A stretch of DNA of 64,000 bases from positions 3,442,066-3,506,065 of the forward strand of contig NZ_AP027365.1 of the NCBI RefSeq assembly GCF_030295995.1, read 5' to 3'. The notes beneath the pieces were generated by a model. It had not been told where the DNA came from, made no database searches, and saw nothing but the letters and a program-made list of their open reading frames with translations. Origin of the DNA: Thalassotalea hakodatensis (GTDB lineage Bacteria > Pseudomonadota > Gammaproteobacteria > Enterobacterales > Alteromonadaceae). Made by a program: the position numbers and the translations under genes. This document shows, piece by piece, positions 36,069 to 46,679 of the stretch (position 1 is the first letter of the stretch; every line of letters begins with the position of its first letter).

Positions 36069-36959
36069 GTGCAACACTTGTTAGGATTACCCCAATACCA
36101 ACAACGTATTGATCAATACCTTATAAACGCATTAGACAATATTGCCGTTAATGACCAACAATTACATGATGCCATGCGCTACGGTTTACTCATTGGCGGT
36201 AAGCGTATGCGGCCATTTCTTGCTTACATTACAGGTGAGTCTCTTGGCGCATCAATAGAAGATATTGATGGAGTTGCTGCAGCAATTGAGTGCATTCACG
36301 CCTATTCATTATTACATGATGACTTACCTGCCATGGATGACGATGATTTACGTCGCGGTAAACCAACATGTCATAAAGCTTTCGATGAGGCTACCGCGAT
36401 TCTTGCCGGCGATAGTCTACAAACACTTGCGTTTGATATTTTAGTAAACCACCCTTTTTCAGAACAAGTAAAAAGAAAACAATTAACCTTAATGAAATTA
36501 CTGGTTGATGCGGCTGGCTATCAAGGCATGTGCGGTGGCCAAGCTTTAGATCTTTCAGCAACTGATAGCTGTATTACGTTGGCCGCACTTGAACAACTAC
36601 ATCATTTAAAAACCGGCGCTTTATTGCAAGCTGCCGTGTTAATGGCAGCGGAATGTGCACCTAATGTTACAACCGATGAAAAACAGGCACTAAAAGAATA
36701 TGCACAGCATGTTGGCTTAGCTTATCAAGTACGCGATGATATTATTGATATTACCTCTAGTGAAGAAGAGCTTGGAAAGCCAACAGGATCTGACCTAGAA
36801 GCAAACAAGAGTACCTACCCTTCATTATTGGGTTTACAAGGTGCGCAACAAAAAGCAGACGACTTGTTTCAACAATCACTTCAAGCTTTGCGTAGATTGC
36901 CTTACAATACTCAAAATTTGTCAGACTTTGCGACATTTATAATTCAACGAACGAGCTAG
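36069..36959 (+). CDS. ispA: Geranyl/farnesyl diphosphate synthase
   Basis: Condenses isopentenyl diphosphate with allylic diphosphates to make farnesyl diphosphate for quinones and undecaprenol. The 296-residue product has both aspartate-rich motifs: DDLPAMDDDD and DDIID, with GKRMRPFL and HLKTGAL. The start is GTG, three bases after the xseB stop, so translation is probably coupled. Confidence 0.96.
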   Translation: MQHLLGLPQYQQRIDQYLINALDNIAVNDQQLHDAMRYGLLIGGKRMRPFLAYITGESLGASIEDIDGVAAAIECIHAYSLLHDDLPAMDDDDLRRGKPTCHKAFDEATAILAGDSLQTLAFDILVNHPFSEQVKRKQLTLMKLLVDAAGYQGMCGGQALDLSATDSCITLAALEQLHHLKTGALLQAAVLMAAECAPNVTTDEKQALKEYAQHVGLAYQVRDDIIDITSSEEELGKPTGSDLEANKSTYPSLLGLQGAQQKADDLFQQSLQALRRLPYNTQNLSDFATFIIQRTS

Positions 36960-36980
36960 GTTCTATTAAAACGAACAACT

Positions 36981-38843
36981 ATGACGATAAATCTAAACGA
37001 TTACCCGCTACTCTCAAAAATTGATACGCCCGATAATTTGCGTAAGTTATCGCCCGATCAATTACCAAATGCCAGTGATGAGTTACGTCGCTATTTGCTT
37101 AACTCTGTCAGCAAAAGTAGTGGTCATTTTGCATCTGGCCTCGGCACAATAGAATTAACGGTTGCTTTGCACTATGTTTACAATACGCCTTTTGATCATT
37201 TAATTTGGGATGTAGGCCATCAAGCATATCCTCATAAAATTCTTACTGGCAGGCGTGATCAGCTCCATACTATTCGTCAAAAAGATGGTCTTCACCCTTT
37301 TCCTTGGCGTGAAGAAAGTGAATATGATGTGCTTAGTGTTGGTCATTCAAGTACTTCAATTTCAGCCGCACTAGGATTAGCCGTTGCCGCAGAAAAAGAA
37401 GGAAAAAATAGAAAAGTTGTGGCTGTCATAGGTGATGGTGCCATGACGGCAGGAATGGCCTTTGAAGCATTAAACCATGCTGGTGATATTCACAAAGATA
37501 TGTTGGTGATTTTAAACGACAATGAAATGTCGATTTCTGAAAATGTTGGCGCGTTAAATAATCATTTAGCGAAAATGTTATCGGGTAGCTTTTACACGGG
37601 ATTTAGAGAAGGCAGTAAACGCTTATTAAATAATATTCCCCCCATTAAAGAACTCGCAAGTCGCGCTGAAGAGCACTTAAAAGGTATGGTCGTGCCCAGC
37701 ACTTTTTTTGAAGAGTTAGGGTTTAATTATATTGGCCCAATTGACGGTCATGACGTTACCGGCTTAGTGAATACTATTAGTAACATGCGCAACCTTAAAG
37801 GGCCGCAAATACTACATATTGCCACTAAAAAAGGTAAAGGCTTCCAAGCAGCAGAGCAAGATCCAATAAAGTATCATGCTGTACCAAAATTTAATCCATC
37901 TGAAACAGGGTTACCAAAAAGTCCGCCAAGCTTACCTACTTATTCGAAAATTTTTGGCGATTGGCTATGCAGAATGGCAGAAGTGGATGAAAAACTAGCA
38001 GCTATAACGCCAGCTATGCGTGAAGGTTCAGGTATGGTTGAGTTTAGCCAGCGTTTTCCTGAAAAGTATTACGATGTTGCCATTGCAGAGCAGCATGCTG
38101 TCACGTTTGCTGCTGGGCTTGCCATTGGTGGTAATAACGCGATTGTAGCCATTTATTCCAGTTTTCTTCAACGTGGTTATGATCAATTGATCCACGATAT
38201 CGCAATACAAAATTTGCCAGTATTATTTGCCATAGATAGAGCTGGTATTGTTGGCGCAGATGGTCCTACACACCAAGGAGCATTTGATCTTAGTTTTATG
38301 CGCTGTATTCCTAATTTAATCATCATGACACCATCAGATGAACGTGAATGCCAATTAATGCTAACAACCGGTCATAAAGCCAATCAACCAGCGGCAGTTC
38401 GTTACCCTAGAGGTAACGCTATTGGTGTTGAATTACCTGCATTAACCGAAACCATTGAGATAGGTAAAGCGAAACTTATCAGCCAAGGTGATAAAGTCGC
38501 TTTTCTTAATTTTGGTACCATGCTGACAGAAGCTAACGTTGCAGCAACACATTTTAATGCAACACTTGTTGATATGCGTTTTGTAAAACCATTAGATGAA
38601 ACACTGCTCGAAACAATTGCACAACAACATGATGTAATAGTCACGATAGAAGACAACGCCATTTCGGGTGGTGCTGGTTCAGCAGTTAATGAGTACTTAC
38701 TCAGCAAAAAAGTTCAAGTGAGTATTTTAAATATTGGCTTACCTGATCAGTTTATTAAACACGGTACGCAAAACGAAATTCATCAAGAACTTGGCTTAGA
38801 CTCAAAAGGAATAATCGCTAAAGTTAATGCTTTTCTCGATTAA
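36981..38843 (+). CDS. dxs: 1-deoxy-D-xylulose-5-phosphate synthase
   Basis: Thiamine-diphosphate enzyme that makes DXP from pyruvate and glyceraldehyde 3-phosphate, the first step of the MEP isoprenoid pathway. The 620-residue product contains the ThDP motif [18 protein letters not shown]...[13 protein letters not shown]-equivalent HDVTGLV, and the transketolase-like C-terminal region [14 protein letters not shown] and [14 protein letters not shown]. Last gene of xseB-ispA-dxs, followed by a hairpin terminator. Confidence 0.97.
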   Translation: MTINLNDYPLLSKIDTPDNLRKLSPDQLPNASDELRRYLLNSVSKSSGHFASGLGTIELTVALHYVYNTPFDHLIWDVGHQAYPHKILTGRRDQLHTIRQKDGLHPFPWREESEYDVLSVGHSSTSISAALGLAVAAEKEGKNRKVVAVIGDGAMTAGMAFEALNHAGDIHKDMLVILNDNEMSISENVGALNNHLAKMLSGSFYTGFREGSKRLLNNIPPIKELASRAEEHLKGMVVPSTFFEELGFNYIGPIDGHDVTGLVNTISNMRNLKGPQILHIATKKGKGFQAAEQDPIKYHAVPKFNPSETGLPKSPPSLPTYSKIFGDWLCRMAEVDEKLAAITPAMREGSGMVEFSQRFPEKYYDVAIAEQHAVTFAAGLAIGGNNAIVAIYSSFLQRGYDQLIHDIAIQNLPVLFAIDRAGIVGADGPTHQGAFDLSFMRCIPNLIIMTPSDERECQLMLTTGHKANQPAAVRYPRGNAIGVELPALTETIEIGKAKLISQGDKVAFLNFGTMLTEANVAATHFNATLVDMRFVKPLDETLLETIAQQHDVIVTIEDNAISGGAGSAVNEYLLSKKVQVSILNIGLPDQFIKHGTQNEIHQELGLDSKGIIAKVNAFLD

Positions 38844-38850
38844 CAAGTTT

Positions 38851-38903
38851 AAAACGTTGTGCTCAAATCATCCGATATAACAGTAAAGCACAACGTTTTT
38901 TTG
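38851..38903 (+). terminator. Terminator of the xseB-ispA-dxs operon
   Basis: Stem AAAACGTTGTGCT (38851-38863) with AGCACAACGTTTT (38887-38899), a 23-base loop and continuing T's. It begins eight bases after the dxs stop codon. Confidence 0.8.
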
Positions 38904-39014
38904 TAACCCTTGCTGCACAGTTGCCACTTTTTTCGTTTACTTAATTTTTCAATTTTCTGGACAATAAGTTCTGCGCTACGTTATAAAAACAAAAAATAAT
39001 AATTAAGGATCACT

Positions 39015-40556
39015 ATGCGCATACTCACTATCATGCTGTTTTTGCTTGGTCAGATATTATCTACGCAAGCAAATACGAATACCCTACCTACCACAGAGAC
39101 AAAAATTACCACCATTCACCAACAGTTTAAACAAGGAACACTTACTAGCGAGCAATTGGTTAAGCATTATTTAGCACGTATCAAACAACACGATAAACAA
39201 GGCGCAGCCCTTAATGCCGTTTCTCAAATTAACCCACACGCCCTTACCCGTGCAAAAGTTTTAGATGAGCAATTTAAACAACATGGATTAACCGGCCCTC
39301 TTCACGGTATTCCTGTGTTATTAAAAGATAATATTGATACCACAGACGATATGTCAAATAGCGCAGGGTCATTAGCACTTAAAGAAAATTTTCCAGCCAA
39401 TAATGCATTTTTAGTCAAGCAATTGCTCAAGGCTGGCGCGATTATTCTTGGTAAAACTAACCTTAGCGAATGGGCAAACTTCCGCTCTACGTCTTCATCT
39501 AGTGGCTGGAGCAGTATGTATGGTCAGACTAAAAATGCTCACGATATAACACGTAGTCCATGTGGCTCAAGTTCAGGATCAGGTGTCGCTATTGCCGCAG
39601 ATTTTGCTGTGTTAGCCGTTGGTACTGAAACCGATGGTTCTGTCACCTGCCCAGCTGCAATTAACGGTATTGTCGGCATCAAACCTACACTTGGTACGGT
39701 GAGCCGCAGTGGCATAATTCCTATTGCACATAGCCAAGATACCGCTGGCCCAATGGCACAAACAGTAAGCGATGCCGTTATTATGCTAAGCGCTATGACG
39801 GCTATTGATAAACACGACCCTGCACCCGTTGCATCGACTGTCGATTATGTACAGCATCTTAAAAAAGACGGTTTGGCTGGCAAACGAATAGGTGTAGTTA
39901 GAAATTTAATGGGGTATCACAATCAATTAGATAGTACCTTCGAACAAGCAATAAAAGATCTTCGTGCCCAAGGCGCAATTATCATCGATGATATTACTTT
40001 TGAAACTAAAGATACATGGGGTGGCAATGAATTTGAAGTGTTACTCTATGAGTTTAAGGCAGATCTAAACACATACTTAGCAAATACAGCAGAAGGATTA
40101 CCCAAATCACTGGAGGCGATCATTGAGTTTAACCAAAAAAATGCTGAAAAAGTGATGCCACATTTTGCTCAAGAAATAATGCAAATGGCCCAATCAAAAG
40201 CGGCATTAACTGCACAAGATTATCTCACGGCATTAAAAAGTGCTAAACAAGCGACACAAAAAGATGGCATAGACAAGTTGTTAAACGATCACAAATTAGA
40301 TCTTTTAGTTGCTCCAACAACAGGTCCTGCTTGGAAAATTGATCATGTAAACGGAGACCATTATCTTGGTGCTGCTTCAAGCGCTCCTGCAATAGCTGGT
40401 TATCCACATATTACCGTTCCTATGGGCTTTGTTAAGCATTTACCGGTGGGTATATCGTTCATTGGAGGATTTTTACAAGAAGGTACATTAATAGAAGCAG
40501 CATACAGTTACGAACAAGCAACACAACACAGACGAGATCCGGTTCAATTAAAATAA
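39015..40556 (+). CDS. Exported amidase-signature hydrolase
   Basis: 513-residue amidase-signature enzyme with a signal peptide (about residues 1-19, ending TQA). The Ser-cisSer-Lys triad is visible: Lys in GIPVLLKDNIDT, cis-Ser and Ser in the glycine/serine-rich region SPCGSSSGSGVAIAA and the following TDGSVTCPAAINGIVGIKPT. The best-known relatives are periplasmic or exported peptide amidases and gatA-like hydrolases of unknown substrate. A GGATC-type weak site precedes the ATG. Monocistronic by position. Confidence 0.9.
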   Translation: MRILTIMLFLLGQILSTQANTNTLPTTETKITTIHQQFKQGTLTSEQLVKHYLARIKQHDKQGAALNAVSQINPHALTRAKVLDEQFKQHGLTGPLHGIPVLLKDNIDTTDDMSNSAGSLALKENFPANNAFLVKQLLKAGAIILGKTNLSEWANFRSTSSSSGWSSMYGQTKNAHDITRSPCGSSSGSGVAIAADFAVLAVGTETDGSVTCPAAINGIVGIKPTLGTVSRSGIIPIAHSQDTAGPMAQTVSDAVIMLSAMTAIDKHDPAPVASTVDYVQHLKKDGLAGKRIGVVRNLMGYHNQLDSTFEQAIKDLRAQGAIIIDDITFETKDTWGGNEFEVLLYEFKADLNTYLANTAEGLPKSLEAIIEFNQKNAEKVMPHFAQEIMQMAQSKAALTAQDYLTALKSAKQATQKDGIDKLLNDHKLDLLVAPTTGPAWKIDHVNGDHYLGAASSAPAIAGYPHITVPMGFVKHLPVGISFIGGFLQEGTLIEAAYSYEQATQHRRDPVQLK

Positions 40557-40583
40557 AACCTCATTTTGTTAATCAAATGTTGA

Positions 40584-40618
40584 ATGTAACCAAACGCTCT
40601 GATAGCGTATGGTTACAT
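40584..40618. repeat. Hairpin between the amidase and the solute-binding-like gene
   Basis: Stem ATGTAACCAAACGCT/AGCGTATGGTTACAT, 15 bp with one mismatch and a five-base loop. There is no T-tract in either direction, so it may be a transcript-stabilising stem or a weak terminator. Confidence 0.55.
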
Positions 40619-40653
40619 CATTTACGATAGTATATAAAAAATAAGTTGTTGTA

Positions 40654-41508
40654 TTGCTTAATAAACTTTTTCTTACCGGCATCGTATTAACGTTTTTTCA
40701 TGCTTGTGCGCAAGCCAAAGAAACCATTACATGGCGAATAGTCGATTGGCCACCTTTTTATATTTTACAAGGGCCCGATAAAGGCCAAGGAATTTACGAT
40801 AGTTTGCTTGATCAAATAATCTTGCAAATGCCATCGTACCACCATAAAAAAGTGGTGATGAATACACAACGCTTGCGCCGAGAATTTACCAAAAAAACCA
40901 AAGTATGCTCACCTTCTGCACTGTCTAATACCCCCGCATTACTATCAAACACAAACAGCTTTTTATTACCCCATCAACTTATTTATCATCAAGATGACTT
41001 TCCCAGTTTAAAGTATCAACCTTCTGTTTCTTTAGTCTCTATACTCAAAGCTAGTGATACAAGGATAGGTGTCGCCACGCAACGCTACCCAGGGGTCATT
41101 AATGATATTCTAGCTGTACATTTATCAGATAACCGTGTTGTTTGGCAAAATAACTATAACAGTCTAATACGTATGTTTTTTCGTCGCCGTTTCGACATGT
41201 TAATAGAGTACCCGCCCGTGATAAATTACGCTAAACATATGCTTAGGCTTTCAAGTAATTATTCAACGATCTCATTAGATGAACTCTCATCAAGTAACTA
41301 TTTACCTGTACACTTTGCATGTTCAGATAATGATTGGGGAAAACAAGTTACTCATCGCATTAACCAGTTGTTATCACAAGAAGCTAAACAACCTAATTAT
41401 TTAGCACCGCGTTTACGTTGGTACGAAGGGGAAGAAAAAATACGCTTAAAGCAATATTACCACGCACATTATCTTGACGATAAAAAAACGCCTTTTGTTA
41501 GCCGCTGA
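40654..41508 (+). CDS. Exported solute-binding-like protein
   Basis: 284 residues with a signal peptide (about residues 1-21, ending AQA). The start ETITWRIVDWPPFYILQGPDKGQGIYDSLLDQI and the later two-lobe pattern resemble family 3 periplasmic binding proteins of the TIGR02285 type. No transporter genes are adjacent. The start codon is TTG with no strong ribosome-binding site and no better ATG nearby, so the N-terminus is less certain. Its last codons fold into the ribBX terminator of the opposite strand. Confidence 0.75.
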   Translation: MLNKLFLTGIVLTFFHACAQAKETITWRIVDWPPFYILQGPDKGQGIYDSLLDQIILQMPSYHHKKVVMNTQRLRREFTKKTKVCSPSALSNTPALLSNTNSFLLPHQLIYHQDDFPSLKYQPSVSLVSILKASDTRIGVATQRYPGVINDILAVHLSDNRVVWQNNYNSLIRMFFRRRFDMLIEYPPVINYAKHMLRLSSNYSTISLDELSSSNYLPVHFACSDNDWGKQVTHRINQLLSQEAKQPNYLAPRLRWYEGEEKIRLKQYYHAHYLDDKKTPFVSR

Positions 41509-41522
41509 GCAACAAAAGGCGT
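41482..41522 (-). terminator. Terminator of the nrdR-ribD-ribE-ribBX transcript
   Basis: A perfect 12-bp stem, ACGCCTTTTGTT (41488-41499) with AACAAAAGGCGT (41511-41522). A's at 41482-41488 form the U-tract on the minus strand. The left arm lies in the end of the convergent plus-strand gene, whose TGA stop (41506-41508) is in the loop. Confidence 0.85.
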
Positions 41523-41558
41523 CCATATAGTACGCGTTAACAATCAGAATCAATAACG

Positions 41559-42671
41559 CTATTCTTCATTAATATATTCCACAACTTCTAAACCAAAACC
41601 TGATAGTGAATGATATTTTACTTGTGAGCTTAATAAGCGCATTTTACCTACACCTAAGTTAGCCAAAATTTGTGAACCAACACCAACATTTCGTGATCCA
41701 ATATGACGCTGCACTTCTTTTACTTCTTCGCCAGCATCAAGCTTAGCGTATTTTTTTACTTGCGTGATTAGCTCGTCAGGCGACTCGTGCTTACCCAGCA
41801 ACACTAATACGCCACCTTCTTTACCTATTCGGGCTAATGCATCACCAATCGGCCACTTAGCAACACTTTCACGTTGACTAAACAATAAGTCTCTAAAGGT
41901 ATTTTCTAAGTGTACACGCACTAAAGTGGGGGTTTCGTGCTCGATTGCACCTTTAGTTAATGCAAAATGCGCTTGGCCGTCAATAGTATCTTTAAAAACA
42001 GTAAGTTCGAACTCGCCGAAAGCGGTAGGCAGTTTACATTGTGACACGCGCTCAATCGTTGTTTCGTTAGCATTACGATATTCAATAAGGTCGGCAATTG
42101 TTCCCATTTTAATGCCATGGCGTTCAGCAATTACTTCTAAATCAGGGCGGCGGGCCATTGTGCCATCTTCATTAAGGATTTCCACAATCACAGAAGCAGG
42201 TTCTAATCCTGCTAACCTTGCCAAATCAACACCAGCTTCTGTATGTCCTGCTCGATTAAGCACTCCGCCATCTTTCGCCATCAAAGGGAAAATATGTCCC
42301 GGCTGTACGATAGAGTGCTGATTTGCTTCTTTAGAAACTGCAGCTAATACAGTCTTAGCACGGTCTGCGGCTGAAATTCCCGTTGTAACTCCTTCTGCCG
42401 CTTCAATTGAAACCGTAAAATTCGTTGAAAACTGTGCATCATTTTTACTGACCATTAAAGGCAGGTTTAATTTTTTACAGCGTTCGATGGTCATTGGCAT
42501 ACAAATTAAACCACGACCGTGTGTTGCCATAAAATTAATGGCTTCAGGCGTAACAAGTTCCGCTGCCATGATGAAGTCACCTTCATTTTCGCGATCTTCG
42601 TCATCCATTAGGATGACCATTTTTCCCTGTTTAATATCGTCAATTAGCTCCTGCGGAGTATGTAAATTCAT
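41559..42671 (-). CDS. ribBX: 3,4-dihydroxy-2-butanone-4-phosphate synthase with degenerate GTP cyclohydrolase II domain
   Basis: The N-terminal ~200 residues are a complete DHBP synthase (ribulose 5-phosphate to DHBP) with [21 protein letters not shown] and [13 protein letters not shown]. The C-terminal ~165 residues align with GTP cyclohydrolase II, but the three zinc cysteines are missing: where RibA has SEC...CDCG, this has LEN and [10 protein letters not shown]. So it should not open GTP. This matches the RibBX type described in Shewanella, where the second domain does not make a cyclohydrolase product. A separate ribA must exist elsewhere in the genome (inference). Confidence 0.92.
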   Translation of the reverse strand: MNLHTPQELIDDIKQGKMVILMDDEDRENEGDFIMAAELVTPEAINFMATHGRGLICMPMTIERCKKLNLPLMVSKNDAQFSTNFTVSIEAAEGVTTGISAADRAKTVLAAVSKEANQHSIVQPGHIFPLMAKDGGVLNRAGHTEAGVDLARLAGLEPASVIVEILNEDGTMARRPDLEVIAERHGIKMGTIADLIEYRNANETTIERVSQCKLPTAFGEFELTVFKDTIDGQAHFALTKGAIEHETPTLVRVHLENTFRDLLFSQRESVAKWPIGDALARIGKEGGVLVLLGKHESPDELITQVKKYAKLDAGEEVKEVQRHIGSRNVGVGSQILANLGVGKMRLLSSQVKYHSLSGFGLEVVEYINEE

Positions 42672-42680
42672 GACAGCCTC

Positions 42681-43343
42681 TTAATTTTTAATAAAACCAC
42701 TTTGACGTAACAACGATTCTGTCACGCCAAGTGTTTGTGTGTTGTTGTCTTGTTTTTTTAACAATAAACGTTCGATGTAACGTGCCATTACATCTACTTC
42801 AATATTTACCTGACTACCTATCTGATAGCTTGGCATAATAGTTTGGTTCGACGTGTGTGGAACAATAGTCAATCTAAAGGATGTTGTATCTACTGAGTTG
42901 ACCGTTAAGCTTACACCATCGATAGTAATTGAACCTTTTTCCGCAATATAGGGTGCTATATCATCAGTCATTTCTAACCAATAATCGATACTGTTTCCAA
43001 CTCTATTGATTTGTGTGATACAAACAACAGCATCAACATGTCCAGAAACAATATGGCCGCCAAACCGTGTTGTAGGTAACATGGCTTTTTCTAAATTTAC
43101 CTGTTGGTTCACTTTATAATGAGCAAATCCGGTACGTGAGAGTGTTTCTGTAGAGACATCGGCACTAAAACTTGTGCTATCAAAAGCAATCACAGTTAGA
43201 CAAATACCATTGGTTGCTATTGAGTCGCCAAGCTTTACATCTGACATATCTAATACGCCTGTCGCGATAACAATTCGAGCACCATGCGACCCTACTTGTA
43301 TTTGCTTGATCGTGCCGACAGCTTCAATAATTCCAGTAAACAT
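42681..43343 (-). CDS. ribE: Riboflavin synthase alpha chain
   Basis: 220-residue riboflavin synthase, which dismutates two 6,7-dimethyl-8-ribityllumazines into riboflavin. The internally duplicated lumazine-binding domains are clear: [10 protein letters not shown] and [10 protein letters not shown] in the first, [11 protein letters not shown] between, then [10 protein letters not shown] in the second. It sits between ribD and ribBX with gaps of 1 and 9 bases. No FMN riboswitch sequence was seen in the operon. Confidence 0.96.
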   Translation of the reverse strand: MFTGIIEAVGTIKQIQVGSHGARIVIATGVLDMSDVKLGDSIATNGICLTVIAFDSTSFSADVSTETLSRTGFAHYKVNQQVNLEKAMLPTTRFGGHIVSGHVDAVVCITQINRVGNSIDYWLEMTDDIAPYIAEKGSITIDGVSLTVNSVDTTSFRLTIVPHTSNQTIMPSYQIGSQVNIEVDVMARYIERLLLKKQDNNTQTLGVTESLLRQSGFIKN

Positions 43344-43344
43344 G

Positions 43345-44499
43345 CTAGTTCTCTACTTTTACCTTGTCATGAGTAAAGTGTGCAACAATCTTTATATCGC
43401 CACCTACTCGAGTAACATCTTGAATGTGTAATGATTTTGCTTGTGTTAACCTATCAATATGAGAAAAATTCACCAAACCTTTCCCAGCATGGCCAAGTAA
43501 CTTGGGCGCTTGATATAGAATTAATTCATCAACTAAGTTTTGTTCAATGAATGCGCCCGCTAATTCCATACCCGACTCGATTAACACGTCATTTAAGCCT
43601 TTATCCGCTAATACTTTCAACGCTGCGGTTAAATCAATATAGTGACCACATTGTGATTGCTTAACACAAATATGTTCTACGAAATGTGGCCATTGATGCG
43701 TATTTTCAAGTCGAGCCGTTAATATCAACACGGGTGATGTAGTTTCAAAAAGTGCAAGATCTGGGGTTAAGCGGTTTTGCGAGTCGATGACCACGCGAAC
43801 AGGTTGTCGAACTTCTTGTTCTGCATAATGTTGTTTAATATCGCCCAGTTCTGACCAACGTACGGTCATGCGTGCGTTATCATGCAAGATAGAATCGGCA
43901 CCACTAATTACCGCACAACTTTGTGCTCTAAGCTGTTGTACATCGCAGCGAGCTTCACGAGAGGTGATCCATTTACTTTCACCCGAAGACATCGCTGTTT
44001 TCCCATCTAAACTGGCTGCAAGCTTACAACGAACATAAGGCTTTTGTTGAGTCATCAACGCAATAAAGCCCACGTTAAGTGCTTGAGCATCAGCTTCAAG
44101 TAACCCAGAAGCTGTTTCAATGCCTGCTTGCGTTAACATTGATAAACCATTACCAGATACTTGTGGGTTTGGATCAACCATAGCAGCAATTACTTTGACA
44201 ACACCAGCGTCTATTAACCCCTTAGCACAAGGTGGTGTTTTACCGTAATGTGAGCAAGGCTCTAAAGTAACATACGCTGTTGCGCCTTTTGCCTGTTCTT
44301 CGGCCTGCGCCAATGCGTTAACTTCAGCATGTGCAGAACCTGCTTGTTGATGCCAACCTTCACCAACCACCTTGCCATCTTTCACCAACACACAACCTAC
44401 GCGTGGATTAGGTGAAACGGTATATAACCCTTTTTTAGCAAGTGCTATCGCTCTTGCCATGTAACGGTGATCATCAAGGGTAAAAGTGTTACAGCTCAT
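43345..44499 (-). CDS. ribD: Bifunctional diaminohydroxyphosphoribosylaminopyrimidine deaminase/reductase
   Basis: Catalyses the second and third steps of riboflavin synthesis. The deaminase domain (about residues 1-150) has HAEVNAL and EPCSHYGKTPPCAKGL zinc motifs; the reductase domain follows (KLAASLDGKTA, ITSREARCDVQQLRAQ, NDVLIESGMELAGAF). I place the start at the ATG at 44499. A GTG at 44514 would overlap the nrdR end and add five residues; the ribosome-binding evidence does not settle it. Confidence 0.94.
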   Translation of the reverse strand: MSCNTFTLDDHRYMARAIALAKKGLYTVSPNPRVGCVLVKDGKVVGEGWHQQAGSAHAEVNALAQAEEQAKGATAYVTLEPCSHYGKTPPCAKGLIDAGVVKVIAAMVDPNPQVSGNGLSMLTQAGIETASGLLEADAQALNVGFIALMTQQKPYVRCKLAASLDGKTAMSSGESKWITSREARCDVQQLRAQSCAVISGADSILHDNARMTVRWSELGDIKQHYAEQEVRQPVRVVIDSQNRLTPDLALFETTSPVLILTARLENTHQWPHFVEHICVKQSQCGHYIDLTAALKVLADKGLNDVLIESGMELAGAFIEQNLVDELILYQAPKLLGHAGKGLVNFSHIDRLTQAKSLHIQDVTRVGGDIKIVAHFTHDKVKVEN

Positions 44500-44500
44500 C

Positions 44501-44956
44501 TTAGTTATCACCACCTAACCGAGCAATTTCTTCGCCAAATTCGCGAATATCTTCAAAAGAACGGTACACAGATGCAAAGCGAACATAAGCAACCTTATCA
44601 AGCTTTTTCAACTGCTCCATAATTAGATTACCCAACATTTCACTTGAAACTTCACGTTCACCCGTTGCGCGAAGTTTGGATTTTAGTCGATTAATTGCTT
44701 TTTCAGTTTGTTCGACACTGACAGGACGCTTTTCTAAAGCACGCATTAAACCAGAGCGGAGCTTTTCCTCATGATACGGCTCTCTTGAACCATCTCGCTT
44801 GATTATACGAGGCATAACAAGTTCAGCCATTTCAAACGTAGTAAAGCGTTCTAAGCAAGCAATACATTCTCTACGTCGCCTGATTTGGTGGCCATCTGCC
44901 ACTAGACGAGAATCTATCACTTTAGTTTCAGTCGCCGTACAAAATGGGCAATACAT
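44501..44956 (-). CDS. nrdR: Transcriptional repressor NrdR
   Basis: 151-residue regulator of ribonucleotide reductase genes. An N-terminal zinc ribbon (MYCPFC and ECIACLERF) is followed by an ATP-cone domain ([28 protein letters not shown]) that senses ATP or dATP. It heads the run nrdR-ribD-ribE-ribBX, the usual gammaproteobacterial order. Confidence 0.97.
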   Translation of the reverse strand: MYCPFCTATETKVIDSRLVADGHQIRRRRECIACLERFTTFEMAELVMPRIIKRDGSREPYHEEKLRSGLMRALEKRPVSVEQTEKAINRLKSKLRATGEREVSSEMLGNLIMEQLKKLDKVAYVRFASVYRSFEDIREFGEEIARLGGDN

Positions 44957-45027
44957 GCCTGTTCCTACTATTTACAAAGATGAGGTTATTTTAAAGGAAT
45001 TTATGCGTGAAGTAACTGACAAATACT

Positions 45028-45055
45028 AAAAAGCCCAAAGTTTCCTTTGGGCTTT
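45028..45055 (-). terminator. Terminator of glyA
   Basis: An 11-bp stem AAAGCCCAAAG/CTTTGGGCTTT (45030-45040 and 45045-45055) with a four-base loop. It lies between glyA and nrdR on the minus strand. The U-tract is short. Confidence 0.8.
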
Positions 45056-45110
45056 AATCTACTTAGGCGTACAGAGTTTTATCTGTCCACCGATCTTAAA
45101 CAGAGGTTAG

Positions 45111-46367
45111 CTAGGCATAAACCGGCAAACGAGCACAAAGCTCTTTCACTTTTTCCTGTACCGTAGTTATCGTTGCTTCATTATTGATATCATCAAGAAT
45201 GTCACAGATCCAGCCTGTTAATGCTTTAGTTTCTTCTACACCAAAGCCACGACGAGTAATTGCCGGTGTGCCTAAGCGTAAGCCTGAAGTAACAAAAGGA
45301 GAACGTGGATCATTGGGTACCGAGTTTTTATTCACAGTAATGTGTGCACGACCTAACGCCGCATCAGCATCTTTACCGGTGATATCTTTATCAATTAAAT
45401 CTAATAATAATAAATGGTTTTCAGTACCATTCGAAACAACTTTGTAACCGCGTTCCTGTAACACTGCTACCATCGCTTTAGCGTTATCAAGCACTTGTTG
45501 TTGATACACTTTAAATTCAGGCTCTAATGCTTCTTTAAAGGCAACTGCTTTAGCTGCAATAACATGCATTAATGGGCCACCTTGACCACCAGGAAATACG
45601 GCTGAATTTAATTTCTTATAAATAGCTTCGTCGCCACAACCAGCAACAATTAAACCACCGCGAGGACCAGCCAATGTTTTATGCGTTGTCGTTGTTACAA
45701 CGTGAGCATGTGGAACAGGGTTTGGATAAAGGCCTGCAGCCACTAAGCCTGCAACGTGCGCCATATCAACCATAAAGTAAGCACCGATGCTATCAGCGAT
45801 TTTACGCATACGCGCCCAATCAACCACTCCAGAGAATGCAGAAAAACCTCCGATGATCATTTCCGGCTTATGTTCTTGTGCTAAACGTTCCATTTCGGCG
45901 TAGTCAATATCACCGGTTTCAGGGTCTAAACCATATTGAATCGCTTCATAAGATTTACCAGAAAAGTTTACGTGTGCACCATGTGTTAAATGACCACCAT
46001 GCGCCAAGCTCATACCAAGAACTTTCCCGCCAGGCGTTACAAGTGCTTGAAATACAGCAGCATTTGCTTGAGAGCCAGCGTGCGGTTGCACATTGGCATA
46101 ATCAGCACCAAATAATGCTTTCGCACGTTCAATAGCAAGTGCTTCAGCTTTATCTACAAATTCACAGCCACCGTAGTAACGTTTACCCGGGTAGCCTTCA
46201 GCATATTTATTAGTTAACTGAGAACCTTGTGCCTCAAGTACACGAGGGCTACAGTAGTTTTCAGAAGCAATGAGTTCGATGTGCTCTTCTTGACGAGTCG
46301 TTTCGTCAGTCATTGATTGCCATAGTTCAGCATCAAAGTCAGCAATATTCATATCACGAGTAAGCAT
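45111..46367 (-). CDS. glyA: Serine hydroxymethyltransferase
   Basis: PLP enzyme converting serine and tetrahydrofolate to glycine and methylenetetrahydrofolate. The 418-residue product has [45 protein letters not shown]-like [12 protein letters not shown], and the PLP lysine in [16 protein letters not shown]. The ribosome-binding site TTGAGGT lies seven bases before the ATG. Immediately upstream of nrdR, its usual neighbour, but separated by a terminator. Confidence 0.98.
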   Translation of the reverse strand: MLTRDMNIADFDAELWQSMTDETTRQEEHIELIASENYCSPRVLEAQGSQLTNKYAEGYPGKRYYGGCEFVDKAEALAIERAKALFGADYANVQPHAGSQANAAVFQALVTPGGKVLGMSLAHGGHLTHGAHVNFSGKSYEAIQYGLDPETGDIDYAEMERLAQEHKPEMIIGGFSAFSGVVDWARMRKIADSIGAYFMVDMAHVAGLVAAGLYPNPVPHAHVVTTTTHKTLAGPRGGLIVAGCGDEAIYKKLNSAVFPGGQGGPLMHVIAAKAVAFKEALEPEFKVYQQQVLDNAKAMVAVLQERGYKVVSNGTENHLLLLDLIDKDITGKDADAALGRAHITVNKNSVPNDPRSPFVTSGLRLGTPAITRRGFGVEETKALTGWICDILDDINNEATITTVQEKVKELCARLPVYA

Positions 46368-46679
46368 GTTTTTACCTCAAGTTCTCAGCATCATGGCCTT
46401 GCACTATACGAGGCATTTGCTGGAGGGTTGTCTAAATTAATTGCCGCATATTTTGCCTGAATCAGGCGCTAAAGTATACGCAAAAACCCGATGCAGTTAT
46501 TTCATTTTTTAATGAAATATATCGATTGCTCTTTGTGCTATATGCGGTAAAAGTTTTCTTTTGCGAGATCATATTCGCTATTGAAGTAATATATCGAATA
46601 AAAAACCAAAGAACAACATATTAAATTCAGGATTAAAGAATTAAAACCGAATTTAATATGGCCTAACCAACAAAAGCGG
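46368..46679. other. Intergenic region upstream of glyA
   Basis: 312 bp, AT-rich. It contains an inverted repeat TTTCATTTTTTAATGAAA near 46500-46517 and a direct repeat ATATATCGA at 46517-46525 and 46589-46597. No gene, glycine riboswitch or clear PurR box was recognised. The glyA promoter must lie here; the 46680 gene ends at its right boundary. Confidence 0.4.

Noticed and set aside
41523-44514. FMN riboswitch in the riboflavin operon
   Set aside because: Gaps before ribE and ribBX are under 10 bases, and no RFN-like conserved sequence lies before nrdR or ribD.
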